Assembly: GCA_021804355.1 (NCBI GenBank)
Contig: JAJZHP010000019.1
Span: forward strand, 1 to 32,317
Direction of reading: 5' to 3'
Origin: Pseudomonadota bacterium
GTDB lineage: Bacteria > Pseudomonadota > Gammaproteobacteria > Pseudomonadales > Moraxellaceae
DNA: 32,317 bases
The notes beneath the pieces are model-generated. The model was not told where the DNA came from. It saw only the letters and a list, made by a program, of their open reading frames with translations, and made no database searches. How positions within the stretch are numbered: the first letter of the stretch is position 1; each line of letters starts with the position of its first letter. The position numbers and the translations under genes were made by a program. Below are positions 9,016 to 18,552 of this stretch, piece by piece.

Positions 9016-9059
9016 ACTCCCTCGTTCACACAGCAATGTTGGCCAAACGACCAAAAAAC

Positions 9060-9088
9060 ATGACAATGACGTCAAAGGCTGCTAATTT
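9060..9088 (+). promoter_or_regulatory. Candidate promoter of the efflux operon with internal palindrome
   Basis: ATGACA (9060-9065, 5 of 6 to -35) and TAATTT (9083-9088, weak -10 but preceded by TGC) are 17 bp apart. The perfect palindrome TGACGTCA (9067-9074) lies in the spacer, where a repressor could act. Another palindrome, TTGGCCAA (9039-9046), is just upstream. No regulator gene is adjacent. Confidence 0.3.
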
Positions 9089-9116
9089 CTTTGCCCTCTG
9101 CTGAGGAGAGTTACGT

Positions 9117-10184
9117 ATGCGTCATGTTGTTCCCTGGCTTCTTTGGTTGCCCTGCTTGACAGCGTGCACCCACCCTCAACCTGCACCTACACCTCCACAG
9201 GCTGTTGAAACTCAAGTGGTAGCACCTCAGGCTTCCTCTGACATTCTGGACCTGGCTGGCGCTATTCATGCTAGGGTTGAAACCAGTTTGGGGTTTCAGG
9301 TTCCTGGACGCATCATGGCTCGTTCCATCAATCTGGGCTCCCATGTCGAAAAAGGGCAAGTGCTTGCTGAACTCGATAGCCGTGATCTGGATCTTGCCGT
9401 TGAAGCCGCTCAAGCGGAGATGCACGCTGCTCAATCTGACCTGGACCTGGCGAAAACAGACCTCAAGCGAGCTGAAGATCTGACTGACAAAGGTTTTGTT
9501 TCAACGGCAGAGAGGGATCATCGCCAAGTTGCCCTGGATGCAGCCCAAGCTCATTATGAACAGGCCAAGAGCGAGCTGGATCTGCGCAATAACCAGCATA
9601 ATTATGCCACGCTGCGAGCTCCTGCCCCTGGCGTTATCACCCAGGTCAATGCTGACAGCGGACAAGTCGTAGCTGCCGGTGAACCCGTTTTTCGCCTGGC
9701 TGAAGATGGGGCCCGCGACATCGAAGTCGTACTGCCTGAAGACAAGCTACCCCTGATACATGCGACCCATGCTACCGTCAGCCTATGGGCAACACCAGGT
9801 CAAATCCTTCAGGCCAACCTGCGCGAGGTTTCTGCCTCGGCGGATCCCATTACCCGTACCTACACCCTACGATACGCTCTCCTGGCAGGAAAAACTCCTC
9901 TAGTACTCGGACAATCAGCCGTATTACATCTTTACCTGAATCATCCGCTAAAACAGCTGCTCATTCCCACCACTGCTCTATTTGAACGCTCTGGGCAGAC
10001 CATGGTGTGGATTTATCAGTTACCCAGCAAGACGCTGCAAGCTCGGCCCGTGCATGTCTTGGGAGCCCAAGACAATGATGTGGCGGTCGCTGGCCTCCAT
10101 GCCGGAGAAATCATCATTACGGCAGGCGTGCATGTGCTGGTGGATGGCGAATCCGTCATACCACTGCCTGCTGCCTACCGCTAG
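9117..10184 (+). CDS. RND efflux periplasmic adaptor lipoprotein (membrane fusion protein)
   Basis: Links the RND pump in the inner membrane to an outer-membrane channel. The 355-residue product has a lipoprotein signal peptide with lipobox LTAC and lipidated C17, followed by a proline-rich linker. The fold order is typical of HlyD/AcrA proteins: barrel-sandwich first half (GFQVPGRIMARSINLGSHVEKGQVLAELDSR in part), an alanine-rich coiled-coil hairpin (about 80-150), the second lipoyl half (TLRAPAPGVITQV), then beta-barrel and membrane-proximal domains. GAGGAGAG lies 7 bases before the ATG. It is followed 15 bp later by the pump gene. The substrate cannot be inferred. Confidence 0.93.
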   Translation: MRHVVPWLLWLPCLTACTHPQPAPTPPQAVETQVVAPQASSDILDLAGAIHARVETSLGFQVPGRIMARSINLGSHVEKGQVLAELDSRDLDLAVEAAQAEMHAAQSDLDLAKTDLKRAEDLTDKGFVSTAERDHRQVALDAAQAHYEQAKSELDLRNNQHNYATLRAPAPGVITQVNADSGQVVAAGEPVFRLAEDGARDIEVVLPEDKLPLIHATHATVSLWATPGQILQANLREVSASADPITRTYTLRYALLAGKTPLVLGQSAVLHLYLNHPLKQLLIPTTALFERSGQTMVWIYQLPSKTLQARPVHVLGAQDNDVAVAGLHAGEIIITAGVHVLVDGESVIPLPAAYR

Positions 10185-10199
10185 CCATAGGGCCAGTTC

Positions 10200-13100
10200 A
10201 TGAGTCAGACTAGATTCAATATCTCACGATGGGCGATAGAGCAGCCATCGCTCACCTTGTACTTTCTAGTCGTCTTATTATTGGCAGGAGTTGCCAGCTA
10301 TTTCCAACTCGGCCAGGATGAAGACCCTCCTTTTACGTTCCGGGCAATGGTCGTGACCACACACTGGCCCGGAGCTACGGCAATGCAGATGTCTGAGCAG
10401 GTGGCCGATAAAATTGAGCGCACTTTGCAGGAAGTGCCTTATGTGGACCGCATTAGCACCTATTCCCAACCCGGGGTCAGTACGACGTTTCTCCTGTTGA
10501 AAGATGTGACACCGCCTAATGAGGTCCCCTGGATTTGGTATACCACGCGCAAAAAAATCAACGACATACGCTACACCCTGCCTCAAGGCATACAAGGCCC
10601 TTTTTTCAACGATGAATTTGGCGACGTGTATGGCATCTTGTATACCCTGAGTGGCGATGGTTACAGCATGGCACAGCTACATGATGCCGCCGATACCGTT
10701 CGCCAGCAATTGCTCAGGGTTCCTGATGTCGCCAAGGTTGAACTCTACGGCGTTCAGGATGAGAACATCGTTGTTGAAATTTCGCAGAAACGACTGGCCG
10801 TTCTTGGACTGGACTTAAATCAGGTGGTCGCTGAGATCGGCCAGCAAAATGCCATTGCGGATGCCGGGGTACTGCATACGCCGGGCGATGATATACAAAT
10901 ACGCGTTACCGGACAGTTATCCGGGGTCGAAGCTCTACGCAATCTGCCCTTGCGTGCTAATGGCAAAAACTTTCACCTGGGTGATATCGCCTCTATTTTC
11001 CGGGCTTATCAAGATCCGCCTGCGCCTGAAGTCAGGGCCCAAGGGCATCCGGTCATCTCGCTCGGGATATCGATGGCTAAAGGTGGTGATATCATACGTA
11101 TGGGACAAGCCCTGTCCAAAGTCACAGCTCACATACGTAGCCAAATGCCTGCTGGCTTAAACCTTGTCCAGATTGAAAACCAACCCCAGACCGTAGCAAA
11201 ATCTGTCAGTGAGTTTGTGCAAGTATTGACCGAGGCTCTGGTCATTGTTTTGCTGGTCAGTTTTGTCAGCCTGGGATTAAAAACCCAACCCCTGGGCCTC
11301 GATATGCGCCCGGGTCTTGTGGTTGCCTTAGCCATCCCCCTGGTTCTGGCCGTAACCTTCCTCATCATGGACCTGGCCCATATCAATCTCCATAAAATCT
11401 CGTTGGGATCACTCATCATCGCCTTGGGTCTACTGGTTGATGATGCCATCATCGTGGTTGAAATGATGGTACGCAAACTCGACGAAGGACTGGATCGCCT
11501 CCATGCCTCCACGGCCGCCTACGAATTAACCGCCATGCCCATGTTGACCGGGACTCTGATCACAGCCGCCGGTTTTTTACCGATAGGGCTGGCGCGATCT
11601 GCCGTTGGCGAATATACCTTCGCCATTTTTGCTGTCACCACAGCCGCTCTCTTGGTTTCCTGGGTGGTTTCTGTCTACTTTGTGCCCTATCTGGGATTTC
11701 ATTTACTCAAACCTAGCCGGCATAACGAACATGATGTTTTTGACAGTCCCTTTTATAGAAATTTCAGGACACTGGTAACGTGGTGCATCGATCATCGCTG
11801 GCGTACCCTGGGTCTGACTTTGCTGGCCCTGATACTGGGCATGATCGGCATGAAACATGTTGAACAGCAATTTTTTCCGGATTCGGATCGCCCTGAGATA
11901 CTGGTTGACCTTTGGTTGCCCGAAGGAAGTTCCATGCAAGCCACCGAGGTGGCAGCCAAACGACTGGAAAATCTTCTGGCGCACAATCCACGGGTTGGTC
12001 ATTACACCGATTTTGTAGGTTCGGGAGCTCCTCGCTTCTTTCTGACTCTGGATGAGCAACTCCCTCACGCCAATCTGGCGGAGTTTATTATTCTTCCTCG
12101 GCAGGCTTCACAGCGTGATGAACTACGTCGTGAGTTACAAGCGCTATCTGTGACCGCCATGCCTGAAGCGCGCATGCGCGTCAAACTTTTACCTAACGGC
12201 CCCCCCATTGCTTATCCTGTAGCCTTTCGCATCATCGGTGAAGATCCTGTGGTGCTGCGTAGCATGGCTGATATCATCAAGCAAAGAATGCGCGCCAACC
12301 CGCATTTAAGCGGCGTTAATGACAACTGGAATGAATCAGACAAGGTCCTCAATCTCGTTGTTGATCAGGATCGCGCTCGTGCTTTAGGGGTTTCCAGTCA
12401 GTCGGTAGCACAAGCCGCCCATGCGATCCTGTCGGGCCAGACCATAGGCCAATACCGCGAAGGCAACAAATTGATTGCCATTGAGTTGCGTCAACCCGCT
12501 GATGAGCGTGACACCTTGACCGCACTGAGCAGTGCCTACCTGCCGACAGCGTCGGGACAGTCCATTCCTATCAGCCAAGTCGTGCGCCTCGTCGTAGGCT
12601 GGGAACCCGGCATGGTATGGCGAGAAAATCGTGATTTCAGCATTACCGTTCAAGCCGATGTCGTCGGTGATATTCAACCTGCGACGGTATCAGCACAGAT
12701 CAATGCCCAACTCGGTGATCTGCGCCAGCTCTTGCGACCTGGCTACCGAATCGATGAAGCAGGCACAGTGGCAGAAAGTGCTAAAGGACAGGGATCTATT
12801 TTTGCCATTGTCCCCCTCATGCTATTTATCATGTTCTCACTGCTGATGCTGCAATTACGCAGTTTTCCCCGTGCTTTACTGGTCTTTGTCAGTGGACCTC
12901 TGGGCATTATCGGCGCAGCGATGGCATTGCTGCTCAGCCACCGGCCTTTTGGTTTTGTTGCCATGCTAGGTGTCATAGCCCTCAACGGCATGATCATCCG
13001 CAATTCCGTCATCTTGATCGATCAAATTGAACAGGACAGAGCACAAGGTATAGATCCCTGGCTCGCCATCATCGAGGCCACCGTGCGTCGTTGTCGTCCA

Positions 13101-13280
13101 ATTCTACTGACGGCGGCAGCAGCCGTGCTGGCCATGATCCCCCTGTCGCAAAGCGCCTTCTGGGGGCCCATGGCGGTGGCCATCATGGGAGGACTGGTCG
13201 TGGCTACCGCTCTCACGCTGCTTTCACTCCCTGCTGCCTACGCCGCCAGTTTCAGGATTGAACGACGAGAAAACAGCTAA
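10200..13280 (+). CDS. RND efflux pump inner-membrane transporter (AcrB/MexK/TriC type)
   Basis: A 1026-residue proton-driven exporter of the hydrophobe/amphiphile RND family with the expected layout: TM1 (about 17-36), large periplasmic loop, TM2-6, middle segment, TM7, second loop, TM8-12. The proton-relay aspartates D414-D415 in GLLVDDAIIVVE of TM4 are present. At the TM10 position where AcrB has K940 this protein has R934 (ALNGMIIRNSVILID), as in other pumps of the TriC/MexK-like branch known to me. The next TM10-TM11 arginine motif RRCRPILLTA is intact. An AGGG site precedes the ATG. No outer-membrane channel gene follows, so it must share a TolC-like protein encoded elsewhere. Its stop codon overlaps the stop of the convergent GGDEF-EAL gene by 4 bp. 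Confidence 0.93.
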   Translation: MSQTRFNISRWAIEQPSLTLYFLVVLLLAGVASYFQLGQDEDPPFTFRAMVVTTHWPGATAMQMSEQVADKIERTLQEVPYVDRISTYSQPGVSTTFLLLKDVTPPNEVPWIWYTTRKKINDIRYTLPQGIQGPFFNDEFGDVYGILYTLSGDGYSMAQLHDAADTVRQQLLRVPDVAKVELYGVQDENIVVEISQKRLAVLGLDLNQVVAEIGQQNAIADAGVLHTPGDDIQIRVTGQLSGVEALRNLPLRANGKNFHLGDIASIFRAYQDPPAPEVRAQGHPVISLGISMAKGGDIIRMGQALSKVTAHIRSQMPAGLNLVQIENQPQTVAKSVSEFVQVLTEALVIVLLVSFVSLGLKTQPLGLDMRPGLVVALAIPLVLAVTFLIMDLAHINLHKISLGSLIIALGLLVDDAIIVVEMMVRKLDEGLDRLHASTAAYELTAMPMLTGTLITAAGFLPIGLARSAVGEYTFAIFAVTTAALLVSWVVSVYFVPYLGFHLLKPSRHNEHDVFDSPFYRNFRTLVTWCIDHRWRTLGLTLLALILGMIGMKHVEQQFFPDSDRPEILVDLWLPEGSSMQATEVAAKRLENLLAHNPRVGHYTDFVGSGAPRFFLTLDEQLPHANLAEFIILPRQASQRDELRRELQALSVTAMPEARMRVKLLPNGPPIAYPVAFRIIGEDPVVLRSMADIIKQRMRANPHLSGVNDNWNESDKVLNLVVDQDRARALGVSSQSVAQAAHAILSGQTIGQYREGNKLIAIELRQPADERDTLTALSSAYLPTASGQSIPISQVVRLVVGWEPGMVWRENRDFSITVQADVVGDIQPATVSAQINAQLGDLRQLLRPGYRIDEAGTVAESAKGQGSIFAIVPLMLFIMFSLLMLQLRSFPRALLVFVSGPLGIIGAAMALLLSHRPFGFVAMLGVIALNGMIIRNSVILIDQIEQDRAQGIDPWLAIIEATVRRCRPILLTAAAAVLAMIPLSQSAFWGPMAVAIMGGLVVATALTLLSLPAAYAASFRIERRENS

Positions 13281-16200
13281 ACAGGAGATGTTGCATCATG
13301 CCGGCTGCCATTCAGCGATGTATCGGTACCCTCCCGAGATAGCCAGCGACGCGCAAACTCCTCGGCAGGTAGGGCTGGGTCAAACAAATAGCCTTGGGCA
13401 TGATCACAGCCTAACTGCCTGAGCATATTAGCCTGCTCCTCAGTCTCTACACCCTCGGCCAAGGCTTTCATGCCCATACTCTTTGCCATAGCTATCGTGG
13501 TTGCCACGATGCTATGGTCATTATGATCCGTCAACAGATGGCGAATAAAACTTTGATCCACCTTTAACGTCGAAGCAGAGAATCGTTTCAGGTAGGTCAG
13601 CGAAGAATACCCCGTACCAAAATCATCTATGGCTAAGGCATAGCCCGCTTCGACAAGTTGACTGGCGATAGCGGCAGATCGCTCTGGATACTGCATAACA
13701 CCCGATTCAGTAATTTCCAGCTCGATAAACTGCGCTGACACACCTGAATTATTGAATATTGCCTGAACCTGCTCCGGAAAACTTTCCTGACTGAGCTCTT
13801 GAGCAGATACATTGATAGCTACGCGTCCAGCCAAGAAATAGCCTGCCGCTAGCCAATCATGTACTTGTTGAGCAGCCCTTTTTAACACCCATGTGCCTAT
13901 ATCAGCAATCATGCCATGCTCTTCGGCAATCGGAATAAACTCACTAGGACTGACCCAGCCCCATGCAAGGTCTTTCCAGCGTAACAGCACTTCCATGCCA
14001 ATCAGACGGTTAGTTTGTAAACACACCTGCGGCTGATAGTAAATTTCCAGCCCACCCTCCTTAAGTACCCGCGCAAGCCTTTGGGCGATTTCCATATGAC
14101 GGATGATTCTTTCGCCCATCTCTGGCTGGTAAAAACAATACCCTGTACCTTCACCCTTGGCCCGGTACATGGCTATGTCTGCATGTCGAAGTAGATCATG
14201 TACGTCGCCAGCATCCTCTGGGTAAATAGATATGCCCAAACTCGCATCTACCTGAAAGCTCATACTTTCGCTGATTTCAATACGTTGCCTGAATGAAGCC
14301 AGTATATTTTTGGCCAAGGAATCCAGCTCTGAAAGAGAAAGAGCTTCCGCCATAATGACAAATTCATCCCCGCCCAGACGCGCCACCCATTGCTCTGACG
14401 GTTTAGCGATCGCAGATAGACGTGCGGCTATAGCCATCAGGATATGGTCCCCGATCACATGCCCTTGCGTATCGTTAATTTCCTTGAATCGATTTAAGTC
14501 GATAAAAAGCAGAGCCAGTTGGCCTGATGTAGCTCTTATTTCAGCTAATTTATGCTCAAGCAGCTCCAGGAACCAGCGTCTATTAGGCAGATCGGTCAGG
14601 GTGTCGTAATTCGCTAAATGCTTTATCTTATCTTGTGCCTGACGTTGCTCCGTAACATCTTCTTTCACGGCCATATAATGGGTGATTTGGCCATCTTGTT
14701 GGCGTACGGGGGAAATTTGGGCAACTTCCACATATTCACTACCATCTTTGCGACGATTGATGAACTCTCCACGCCAGTAATTGCCTCTTGCCAGATGATG
14801 ATGCAAATCCTTATAAACTTCATCTGGAGTTTTACCCGATTGCATAATACGCGGATTCTTACCGAGAACCTCCTCTCGGGTATAACCCGTTGTGCGCACA
14901 AATGCCTCATTCACATATAATATATGTGAATCCAGATCCGTAATGACCACGGTATTGACGCTTTGATCGATGGCCTGCGATAAGCGTAGCAATTTGTTCT
15001 CATGTACACGTCGCTCTGTCACATCCTGAACGGTCCCCATCATCATGAGGTCATCAGTTCCGACATGAAGTTGTTGCATCTCCAGCCAGATCTCATCGGT
15101 GCCCTTAAGCACCCTAAAGGCTACAACCTTACTGGATTCTCTCCCGTTTCTGGCATTATCTAGAACTCCACGATCGGCTGGATGTACCTGACTGATCAGA
15201 GTGCCCCAATTAAACATGCTGCTCTCTTCGGGCAATCCAAACAAACGCTTGGCTTCATTTGACAGTATTAATCTGCCTGAGGTGCTTTCCTGGTACCAGC
15301 TACCTAGCTTGGCTACTGCCTGTGCCTGATTCAGAATGGCCTCACTTTGACGCAGGCGTAACTCTGCTTCTTGTCGTCGTAGCTGCTGCTGATGAAAAGA
15401 CAGAGCAAAAGCGACATCTCCCGCGATTTCCTCACAAAGAGCCACATTATCGTTGTCAAATACGCCATGTTCATCCGAATACAGTACCATCACTCCCCAG
15501 ATTTCCCCCTCGACCAACAAAGGAAGGTTGATGCTGGCGCGATACCCCATACGCTCGGCACGCTCACGCCAGGGTGACATGGTCGGCTCTCTTAGGAGGT
15601 CATTACAGACCTCTGTGCGTTGACTTATCACTGCCCGAGCGGATGGCCCCTGTCCTTGGGCAGATGCATCCAGCATAATATCTATGTGTTTCAGATAATT
15701 GCCCGTTGCTCCCGCTGAAGCGACAGGAATAACATGTTCAACCTTCTCATCTACTTGGCCTATCCATGCCATATGAAACCCGCCCTTCTCTACAGCCAGG
15801 GTACATGCATTTTCGAGGACAGCCTGAGAATCCTTATCCATGCGCAAGACACCATGATTGATGCCGCTTTGCCAGCAGTACATACGTGCCAGCCTTTTAG
15901 TATGTGCTTGCTTAATTTTTAAAGCACGAATCAGCTGTAAGTACTTAGTCTGCATCTGAGCCATATGGTTGATGACAATACCCAACTCGTCATGAACCCT
16001 ATCAGGACTTACCTGCGCAACCTCACCCTTGGCTAAGGTCTCGGAAATCTCTTGAATACGCTTCAGACCGTAGCGCATGCGCTGTATCAAGGTCAGGCTA
16101 AATAAAATGCTGAGCAAAACCGCAAAAGCCGCCAGTATCATCAGGCTCTTTTGATGTGTCCAAGAGCGATGTTTCGCCTGAGCATAAAAACTATCTACCT

Positions 16201-16744
16201 GATTAATTTCATAATCTCTCAGGTCATCGAGGGCAGCCCTGGCCTGCTCACAGGTTATTTCTAGAGGGCCATGCAAATTCATGGCTTCAGCCATGGTGAC
16301 CTGCCCCTCAGCCGCATGGGCGGCTGCCGTAGCCAAACGATCCACGCATTGTTTATGCACGATCTGGGCACGCTGTACCCAGCGTCGTCCTGATTCATCC
16401 TGTGGCAAAGCCTGAAAGTACTTCCACTCATCTTCCAGATGCTGCATCCATGCCGCATGTTGCTGCCAAGCCAGCCGATGCGATGATTTCGATAGTTCAC
16501 GATGATCGAGCGCGGCCTGATAGCTATCGATCACCTGACGACGACCTCGTTCAAAATCTTGCGCTATGGTAGCCAAGCTGATGACGCGCTGTTGATACAT
16601 GAAATTAGCCTGAGCCAAATCATCATCAATCGCATGTAATCCCTGCCAGCCTAAGCCTATAGCCAACGTAAACATGCTTATCATGGACAAGATGGCTAAA
16701 CCCAGCTGTCTAGCTAGCGATCTATGCTTATTAAATTCAGCCAT
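13277..16744 (-). CDS. Membrane sensor GGDEF-EAL protein with HAMP, GAF and two PAS domains
   Basis: This 1155-residue protein makes and/or degrades c-di-GMP. Order: TM1 (about 13-35), a helical periplasmic region (about 40-195), TM2 (about 199-220), HAMP (220-272), GAF (about 295-450), a PAS_3-like domain (about 470-578), a PAS domain (about 585-700, with ITDLDSHILYVNEAF), GGDEF (705-870) and EAL (880-1140). GGDEF is intact at 791-795, but the inhibitory RxxD site is absent (K781, E784). The EAL signature reads E918-V-L; the other phosphodiesterase residues are visible: N979, E1010, D1040-D1041 (DDFGTGYSS), K1061 and E1097. So phosphodiesterase activity is plausible. AGAGGG precedes the ATG. 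It is the last gene of the che operon, 53 bp after the second receptor, which ties c-di-GMP to that pathway. Confidence 0.93.
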   Translation of the reverse strand: MAEFNKHRSLARQLGLAILSMISMFTLAIGLGWQGLHAIDDDLAQANFMYQQRVISLATIAQDFERGRRQVIDSYQAALDHRELSKSSHRLAWQQHAAWMQHLEDEWKYFQALPQDESGRRWVQRAQIVHKQCVDRLATAAAHAAEGQVTMAEAMNLHGPLEITCEQARAALDDLRDYEINQVDSFYAQAKHRSWTHQKSLMILAAFAVLLSILFSLTLIQRMRYGLKRIQEISETLAKGEVAQVSPDRVHDELGIVINHMAQMQTKYLQLIRALKIKQAHTKRLARMYCWQSGINHGVLRMDKDSQAVLENACTLAVEKGGFHMAWIGQVDEKVEHVIPVASAGATGNYLKHIDIMLDASAQGQGPSARAVISQRTEVCNDLLREPTMSPWRERAERMGYRASINLPLLVEGEIWGVMVLYSDEHGVFDNDNVALCEEIAGDVAFALSFHQQQLRRQEAELRLRQSEAILNQAQAVAKLGSWYQESTSGRLILSNEAKRLFGLPEESSMFNWGTLISQVHPADRGVLDNARNGRESSKVVAFRVLKGTDEIWLEMQQLHVGTDDLMMMGTVQDVTERRVHENKLLRLSQAIDQSVNTVVITDLDSHILYVNEAFVRTTGYTREEVLGKNPRIMQSGKTPDEVYKDLHHHLARGNYWRGEFINRRKDGSEYVEVAQISPVRQQDGQITHYMAVKEDVTEQRQAQDKIKHLANYDTLTDLPNRRWFLELLEHKLAEIRATSGQLALLFIDLNRFKEINDTQGHVIGDHILMAIAARLSAIAKPSEQWVARLGGDEFVIMAEALSLSELDSLAKNILASFRQRIEISESMSFQVDASLGISIYPEDAGDVHDLLRHADIAMYRAKGEGTGYCFYQPEMGERIIRHMEIAQRLARVLKEGGLEIYYQPQVCLQTNRLIGMEVLLRWKDLAWGWVSPSEFIPIAEEHGMIADIGTWVLKRAAQQVHDWLAAGYFLAGRVAINVSAQELSQESFPEQVQAIFNNSGVSAQFIELEITESGVMQYPERSAAIASQLVEAGYALAIDDFGTGYSSLTYLKRFSASTLKVDQSFIRHLLTDHNDHSIVATTIAMAKSMGMKALAEGVETEEQANMLRQLGCDHAQGYLFDPALPAEEFARRWLSREGTDTSLNGSRHDATSPV

Positions 16745-16797
16745 GATGTCCCTCTGCCTAAATCACATATGACACCCAATTCATCAGTTAAATGGGT

Positions 16798-18126
16798 TCA
16801 AAAAAGCTCGATACGCGGAGCATCTCCGGTTGATGGTTGGCTAGTGCTCCCTGCATAGGCATCACCCGTCATGGTGCGGTGAGTTTCTCGTTGACTCTCC
16901 ATGGCATAGCCTTCAAACAGACGATCTAACTGTTGTGTCACATCATCAATGGCTATCGGCGAAATCAGCGCATCAGGCAGTTGTGCTGCCAGCGCCTGCA
17001 AATGCTCATCGAGACATTTTAGAGAGCTTGTTACCTGTTCCATTTGCTGGCGCGTGATATCTTGAAACTGAAGTTCTCCCAGCAAGGACATCACCAAACG
17101 ATGCACCTCAGCAGAACCGTGATCCAGACTTTGCGTAAACGTGATGACATAGCTGGCCAAGCGATGAAAGTCCTGACCGGTTGCCTGCAACTGATCCGCA
17201 ATGGCTTTAAACTCCTGTATCTGCTGCTCAGCATCACGCAGTCCCATGCGTTCACTGAGCTCCATGCGAATGGATGAACCCACATGAGTAATACCCTGCG
17301 TGATCTGCGAAGCTGCCTGCCCGGTTTGCTCGGCCAGTTTGCGTACTTCATCGGCAACGACGGCAAAGCCACGGCCCTGCTCGCCAGCGCGCGCTGCTTC
17401 AATAGCCGCATTGAGGGCTACCAGATTGATCCGCTTGGCGACATCTTGTATCAAGGTGGCTAGCGGGGATAACGAGACGACCTGATTGACCACCAACTCA
17501 AAGGTTTGGCGTGCGGTCTCAATATCTTCAGCACGCTGCGTCTGATAATTTTTAAGTTGGGTCAACGCCGACAGATTGCGTTGAATTTGACTATCCACAT
17601 TACTTGCCAGGTCATCAGAATAATTTTTAGCACTACTTACCTCCTTTAACACCGCATCGAGGGCATCCTGAATGGCATTGGCTCTGCCGACGATACTGAC
17701 GGCTGCCGTCTCAGTAAAATCAGCCACTTGCTTGAGATGCCCGCGCAGTACGCCGTTAAACCCAGGTATATTCCGCAGCTGCGTTTCTACTCTGTCAAAA
17801 TTACTGATGGCCATGGCCTGTAGCCTGGCCATCATTTGTAAAGTTCTGGACTGGCTGCCCTGCAGTTTGTTCAAAAAGAAGCGTTGAACCACGTACTCAT
17901 AAAAAGTTATCAAGGCTACAAATATGACACTGACGCCGACCTCAGCAAGGCTGTCATAGCGTGAATTTAGATGTTGATCGTGAACATGGTGAATAACGTG
18001 TAATGCCAGCCAAATCAGCAGCCCTTGCGCCAGCAAGGCGATGATGCGAACGAATATATTCAACTTCGTCTGATACAAATTGACCATGGGATGTTTGAAA
18101 TCAGGAATTTTCTTAGGGCTGCTCAT
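16798..18126 (-). CDS. Short membrane methyl-accepting-type receptor with a CheZ-like motif and RIELF tail
   Basis: A 442-residue protein with two membrane segments (about 24-45 and 63-85) joined by a short loop of about 17 residues, so it has no extracytoplasmic sensor domain and no HAMP. A coiled coil follows, then the receptor signalling hairpin tip around 225-268 ([18 protein letters not shown], then [16 protein letters not shown]), which contacts CheA and CheW. After the hairpin comes LQFQDITRQ, with D356 and Q360 spaced as the catalytic Asp and Gln of CheZ (FQDLTGQ). The protein ends in RIELF, the same last five residues as CheD of this operon, and not in a NWETF-like CheR/CheB tether. 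Its ATG overlaps the hemerythrin stop (ATGA), so the hemerythrin is its probable input partner. The phosphatase role is inference. Confidence 0.88.
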   Translation of the reverse strand: MSSPKKIPDFKHPMVNLYQTKLNIFVRIIALLAQGLLIWLALHVIHHVHDQHLNSRYDSLAEVGVSVIFVALITFYEYVVQRFFLNKLQGSQSRTLQMMARLQAMAISNFDRVETQLRNIPGFNGVLRGHLKQVADFTETAAVSIVGRANAIQDALDAVLKEVSSAKNYSDDLASNVDSQIQRNLSALTQLKNYQTQRAEDIETARQTFELVVNQVVSLSPLATLIQDVAKRINLVALNAAIEAARAGEQGRGFAVVADEVRKLAEQTGQAASQITQGITHVGSSIRMELSERMGLRDAEQQIQEFKAIADQLQATGQDFHRLASYVITFTQSLDHGSAEVHRLVMSLLGELQFQDITRQQMEQVTSSLKCLDEHLQALAAQLPDALISPIAIDDVTQQLDRLFEGYAMESQRETHRTMTGDAYAGSTSQPSTGDAPRIELF

Positions 18127-18536
18127 TGTGGTCCCATCCCTTCATGATGCATGCCGCGGGATTGAATCGCCCGCCCCATGGCTTTGTCCATGCTCAGAAT
18201 ATGCCCTATCCACCATGACTCCAAAAAATCAACCATGGCTTTGGGATCCGTGTATATATCGAGTTCTGCCACCCAAACCCAGTAGTTGCGGTGCTCCCTG
18301 ATATGCCTGGATCGACCCGACCATTCAGGAATAGTCAACTCCATGAGAACTTCCTCATGCATAAAGTGGCTGGCTGCGTACGAATTCAGCCGGGCTTGCC
18401 ACACTTCCATATTGTTTATCCGCCCTGACCTAGCCAACGCCGTGATGCGATTGATCATTTGTAGTAAGTAACGATGTTCTTGATCAATCTGATTGATGCC
18501 TATTTCACACTCATGTGTCCAGAGCAACTGCGCCAT
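18123..18536 (-). CDS. Bacteriohemerythrin, diiron oxygen-binding protein
   Basis: A single hemerythrin domain of 137 residues that binds O2 (or senses it) at a non-heme diiron site. All expected ligands are visible: H21 (DQEH), H57 and E61 (HFMHEE), H78 and H82 (HIREH), H112 and D117 (HILSMD). The N-terminal [18 protein letters not shown] matches the family opening. The last 15 residues are His/Met/Gly-rich. It is translated between cheD (16 bp upstream) and the second receptor (ATGA overlap), so it is probably a sensor or oxygen-delivery subunit for that receptor. In Desulfovibrio DcrH the same two modules are fused in one chain. A storage or detoxifying role is the alternative. Confidence 0.93.
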   Translation of the reverse strand: MAQLLWTHECEIGINQIDQEHRYLLQMINRITALARSGRINNMEVWQARLNSYAASHFMHEEVLMELTIPEWSGRSRHIREHRNYWVWVAELDIYTDPKAMVDFLESWWIGHILSMDKAMGRAIQSRGMHHEGMGPQ

Positions 18537-18552
18537 ATTTTTTACCCTGCCT

